Of a stretch of 64,000 bases of DNA, positions 61,214 to 64,000 are shown in pieces. The stretch lies in contig NZ_CP051677.1 in assembly GCF_012849055.1 (NCBI RefSeq), positions 3,115,001 through 3,179,000 of the forward strand, in the 5' to 3' direction. The position numbers and the translations under genes are program-made. The stretch comes from Spirosoma rhododendri (GTDB lineage Bacteria; Bacteroidota; Bacteroidia; Cytophagales; Spirosomataceae). Position 1 is the stretch's first letter. Each line of letters starts with the position of its first letter. The notes below the pieces were generated by a model. It was not told the DNA's origin. It saw nothing but the letters and a program-made list of their open reading frames with translations, and did no database searches.

Positions 61214-63756
61214 ATGAAGACTAATTCGATTCGTTCTCGATTTACTGGCTGCTGGTTCCGGGTCAGTTGTTTGCTGCTGCTTGCGACGTCGGCGTTCGGG
61301 CAGAAACTTCAGCTAACCGAAAAAGGGTATTTCGACACGCAGGGGCTGAACGTACTGGTGTTCAGCAGCGAGTATAACGGTATGTTTTTCGACGAAAAAA
61401 CGGCCGGTATCGAAATGATTCATCACGGGGTGCGGACGTCGACGGGCGGGGCTGTGCGGTTGCAGAATACCCCGAACAGTGGGATCTGGTGCCGAAGATG
61501 ACCGCGCGAAAAGTGGACAAGGCAACCAACAGCATCGAGGTAGGCCTGCGGTATCAGGAAGTCGATTTCGATTCGCGGGTGGTCGTTTCCCCAAAGGGCA
61601 ATGGTTTCGAGGTCAACGTGTATCTGGATAAACCGCTGCCCGAAAAGGTGGTCGGTAAAGCCGGTTTCAATCTTGAATTTGTGCCGTCGGCTTATTTCGA
61701 GAAATCGTATCTGGCCGATGGACGGCCGGGTACGTTTCCGCTCTATCCGGCCAGCAACACCAAAACGGAACCGCTCTCGCAGAAGATTCAGCAGTTTGGC
61801 ATCCACAACACCTTCGAAGAGCGGGGAAAAGCCGAGTTTATCGTGCCGGAAGCCCTGGCATCGGGCAAGACGATGGTGCTGGCCCCCGACGATGCCGAAC
61901 ACATGGTCAGTATCAAATCAGAAACGGACCTGATGCTGTTCGACGGGCGGAATCTGGCCCAGAACGGCTGGTTTATCGTGCGGAGTATGCTGCCCGCCGG
62001 GAAAACCGGTAAGGTGCTGACCTGGTACGTAGAACCCAACGTGCTGCCCAACTGGAAGCGCGCGCCCGTGCTTGAGTTCTCGCAGGTGGGCTACAATCCC
62101 GGTCAGGAAAAAGTAGCGGTGATTGAACTGGATCAGGCCGATCAGGCCCTGAAAACGGCGTCGCTGATGCAGGTGATGGCCGATGGCAAACAGGTCGAAA
62201 AACTGAAAGGAGCCGTAATACCCTGGGGTAAATTTCTGCGCTACAACTACGCCAGATTCGATTTTACGTCGGTGAAAGAGCCGGGCGTTTATTACATCCA
62301 GTATGGCGATCAGAAGACGAATATTTTCCCCATTGCCGCCGACGTGTACCGCAACATCTGGCACCCGACGCTGGACGTGTGGTTTCCGGTGCAGATGGAC
62401 CACATGACGGTGAACGAAGCCTACCGCGTGTGGCACGGTGCGCCGTTTAAGGACGATGCCCTCCAGGCTCCGCTCAATCAGCAGCACTTCGACGGCTACA
62501 GCATGGGCGACAAAACTGATACGAAGTACAAACCGCTGGAGCGGATTCCCGGCCTGGGCGTAGGCGGCTGGTTCGACGCGGGCGATTTTGACATTCAGAC
62601 CGGCTCGCACAACACTACGATTCTGAACTTCGTGGAGGCCTGGGAAAAGCTGAAACTAAACCGCGACGAAACCCGCATCGATCAGGCCCGGCAGTACGTC
62701 GATATTCACCGGCCCGATGGTAAACCGGACCTGTTGCAGCAGATCGAACACGGCACGCTGAATCTGGTGGCGCAGGTCAAAAACATCGGGCATCCGGTGC
62801 GGGGCATCATCGTGCCGAACCTCCATCAGTACCACCACCTCGGCGACGCCAACACCGAAACCGACAACCTGCCCTACAACCCGAATCTGAAACCCTACGA
62901 GTCGGACGGTAAATCGAGCGGCACCATGGACGACCGCTGGGCCTTTACCACGCGCTCGGCCTTTCTGGATTACAACACAGCCGCAGCCCTGGCCGCGGCC
63001 AGCCGGGCGCTGAAGGGGTACAACGATACGCTGTCGACACAGGCGTTGACGTACGCGAAACGGTTGTGGGACGACAACGACGGGAAGGTCAACACGGATA
63101 CGTCCCGGTTTGCTATGTTCCGGCGGAATACTGAAATGGCAGCGGCCCTGCAATTGTTCATCGCGACGAAAGACGACCGCTACGCCAAAAAATTCACGGA
63201 CGCGATTTGGCCTGCCCTCGACCGGAACGTGGGGCAGGGGCTGACGGCCGCCCTGCAAGCTTATCCGTTCATGGACAAGGCCTACCAGACGAAGCTGAGA
63301 GACTACGTGGTGAAGTTCAAAGCCTCGAACGACGAACTGACCAAACAGAATCCGTATGGTGTACCGGCCGGTACGCGGGGCGGCTGGGGCAGCAATCAGC
63401 AGGTAATCAGCTGGGCCATCACCAACTACCACGCCAATAAGCATTTCCCGGACATCATCAGTCCTGAGTACGTTTTCAAAGGACTGAACTACATTTTCGG
63501 TTGCCACCCGTACCACAACCTCTCGTTTGTGTCGGCGGTGGGTACACGCTCCAAGAAGATCACCTACGGCAGCAACCGCGCCGACTTCAGCTACATCGCC
63601 GGGGGCGTGGTGCCGGGCATTATGGTGCTGAAACCCGATTTTCCGGAAAACCGCGAAGACTGGCCATTTCTGTGGGGTGAAAACGAAGTGATTATCGACA
63701 TCTGCTCGGCCTACATCCTGCTGGCCGGTGCTGCCAATGAACTAGTTAAAAAGTAG
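61214..63756 (+). pseudogene. GH9 glycoside hydrolase (endoglucanase-type), frameshifted
   Basis: The first piece (61214 to ~61473) has a signal peptide (LLLLATSAFGQ) and LTEKGYFDTQGLNVLVFSSE. Frame is then lost, and the rest continues to 63756. One missing C in CCCC 61470-61473 joins them into about 847 aa. A CelD_N-like Ig domain (VLEFSQVGYNPGQEK) precedes the (alpha/alpha)6 catalytic domain with GGWFDAGDFDIQTG (base Asp) and FLWGENEVIIDICSA (acid Glu). A ~150-residue N-terminal extension is extra. GH9 enzymes cut beta-1,4-glucan backbones, such as xyloglucan. Confidence 0.9.
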
Positions 63757-63767
63757 GTCAACGACGA

Positions 63768-64000
63768 ATGAAACGCCTTATTCTTTGGCTGCCCCTGTGG
63801 CTTTGCGGGTACGTCGGCCAGGCACAAACGCCTGATCCGGTGGTGAGCAGCCCCGACGGAAAATTAGTGGTAACCGTATCGCTGGAAACGGGCAAACCGA
63901 CCTACAGCATTTCGCTGAATGGCAAGCCATTTTTAGCCCGATCACCACTTGGTTTAAAAACAAACGTGGGTGACTTTTCCGAAGGGCTTGCCGCAGGAAA
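63768..64000 (+). CDS. GH97 glycoside hydrolase, N-terminal part (cut by window end)
   Basis: ATG 63768 opens a frame with signal peptide (LILWLPLWLCGYVGQAQ) that runs off the window end. The visible 77 residues have VSSPDGKLVVTVSLETGKPTY and NGKPFLARSPLGLKT, the start of the GH97 N-terminal beta-sandwich, as in SusB. GH97 members are alpha-glucosidases or alpha-galactosidases; the catalytic residues lie outside the window. It begins 12 nt after the GH9 stop. An alpha-galactosidase would fit xyloglucan side chains, but this is inference. Confidence 0.85.
   Translation, partial: MKRLILWLPLWLCGYVGQAQTPDPVVSSPDGKLVVTVSLETGKPTYSISLNGKPFLARSPLGLKTNVGDFSEGLAAG

Overview
The window looks like chromosomal DNA from a Bacteroidota bacterium of the Cytophagales, most like Spirosoma and relatives (Spirosomataceae). 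Supporting signs are a SusC/SusD pair with glycoside hydrolases, a TonB receptor paired with a DUF4249 lipoprotein, a gingipain-like C25 peptidase, TAnnTTTG-type promoters, and a moderately high GC content by eye. The genus is an inference. No rRNA, tRNA, CRISPR array, phage or transposase gene was seen.

Layout. 1-9.6 kb: CCA-adding enzyme (cut by the window edge), a Sua5/YrdC-like protein, a HAD gene with an internal stop, small secreted proteins, a TonB receptor/DUF4249 pair, a GT9 glycosyltransferase and a broken DinB gene. 9.6-16.5 kb: secreted metalloprotease, frameshifted nitrilase, heme/FG-GAP protein, and molybdenum cofactor genes moeA, moaC and mobA. 16.5-25 kb: a deaminase, then kdnA, a DUF4160/DUF2442 pair, kdnB, kdsA, kdsC, kdsB and a thiamine pyrophosphokinase. 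Read together, kdnA-kdsB is a route to CMP-Kdo and 8-amino-Kdo for LPS. 25-38 kb: GT-C membrane protein, frameshifted C25 peptidase, padR-pspC operon, AI-2E permease, serine dehydratase, MpaB-like oxygenase and an OmpA protein. 38.4-42.2 kb: part of an L-fucose oxidation pathway (FAH-type hydrolase, fuconolactonase, FucP, mutarotase). 42.6-46 kb: a periplasmic molybdenum hydroxylase with diheme cytochrome and [2Fe-2S] subunit. 46.8-64 kb: a polysaccharide utilisation locus (susC, susD, GH95, GH43, GH127, VOC, GH43, GH9, GH97), probably for a fucosylated plant hemicellulose such as xyloglucan. Its GH95 would release the fucose that the 38-42 kb cluster consumes.

Two things stand out beyond the genes. 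First, many intergenic gaps hold a long hairpin. In ten of them the arms are degenerate tandem repeats with an exact period of 7 or 8 nt, and nine of those end 2-20 nt before a start codon. I know of no described element with this architecture. Second, six genes carry seven frameshifts, each explained by one missing G or C in a short homopolymer, and two more genes carry a CAA-to-TAA type stop. The frameshifts look more like systematic sequencing error than decay, but this needs raw reads.
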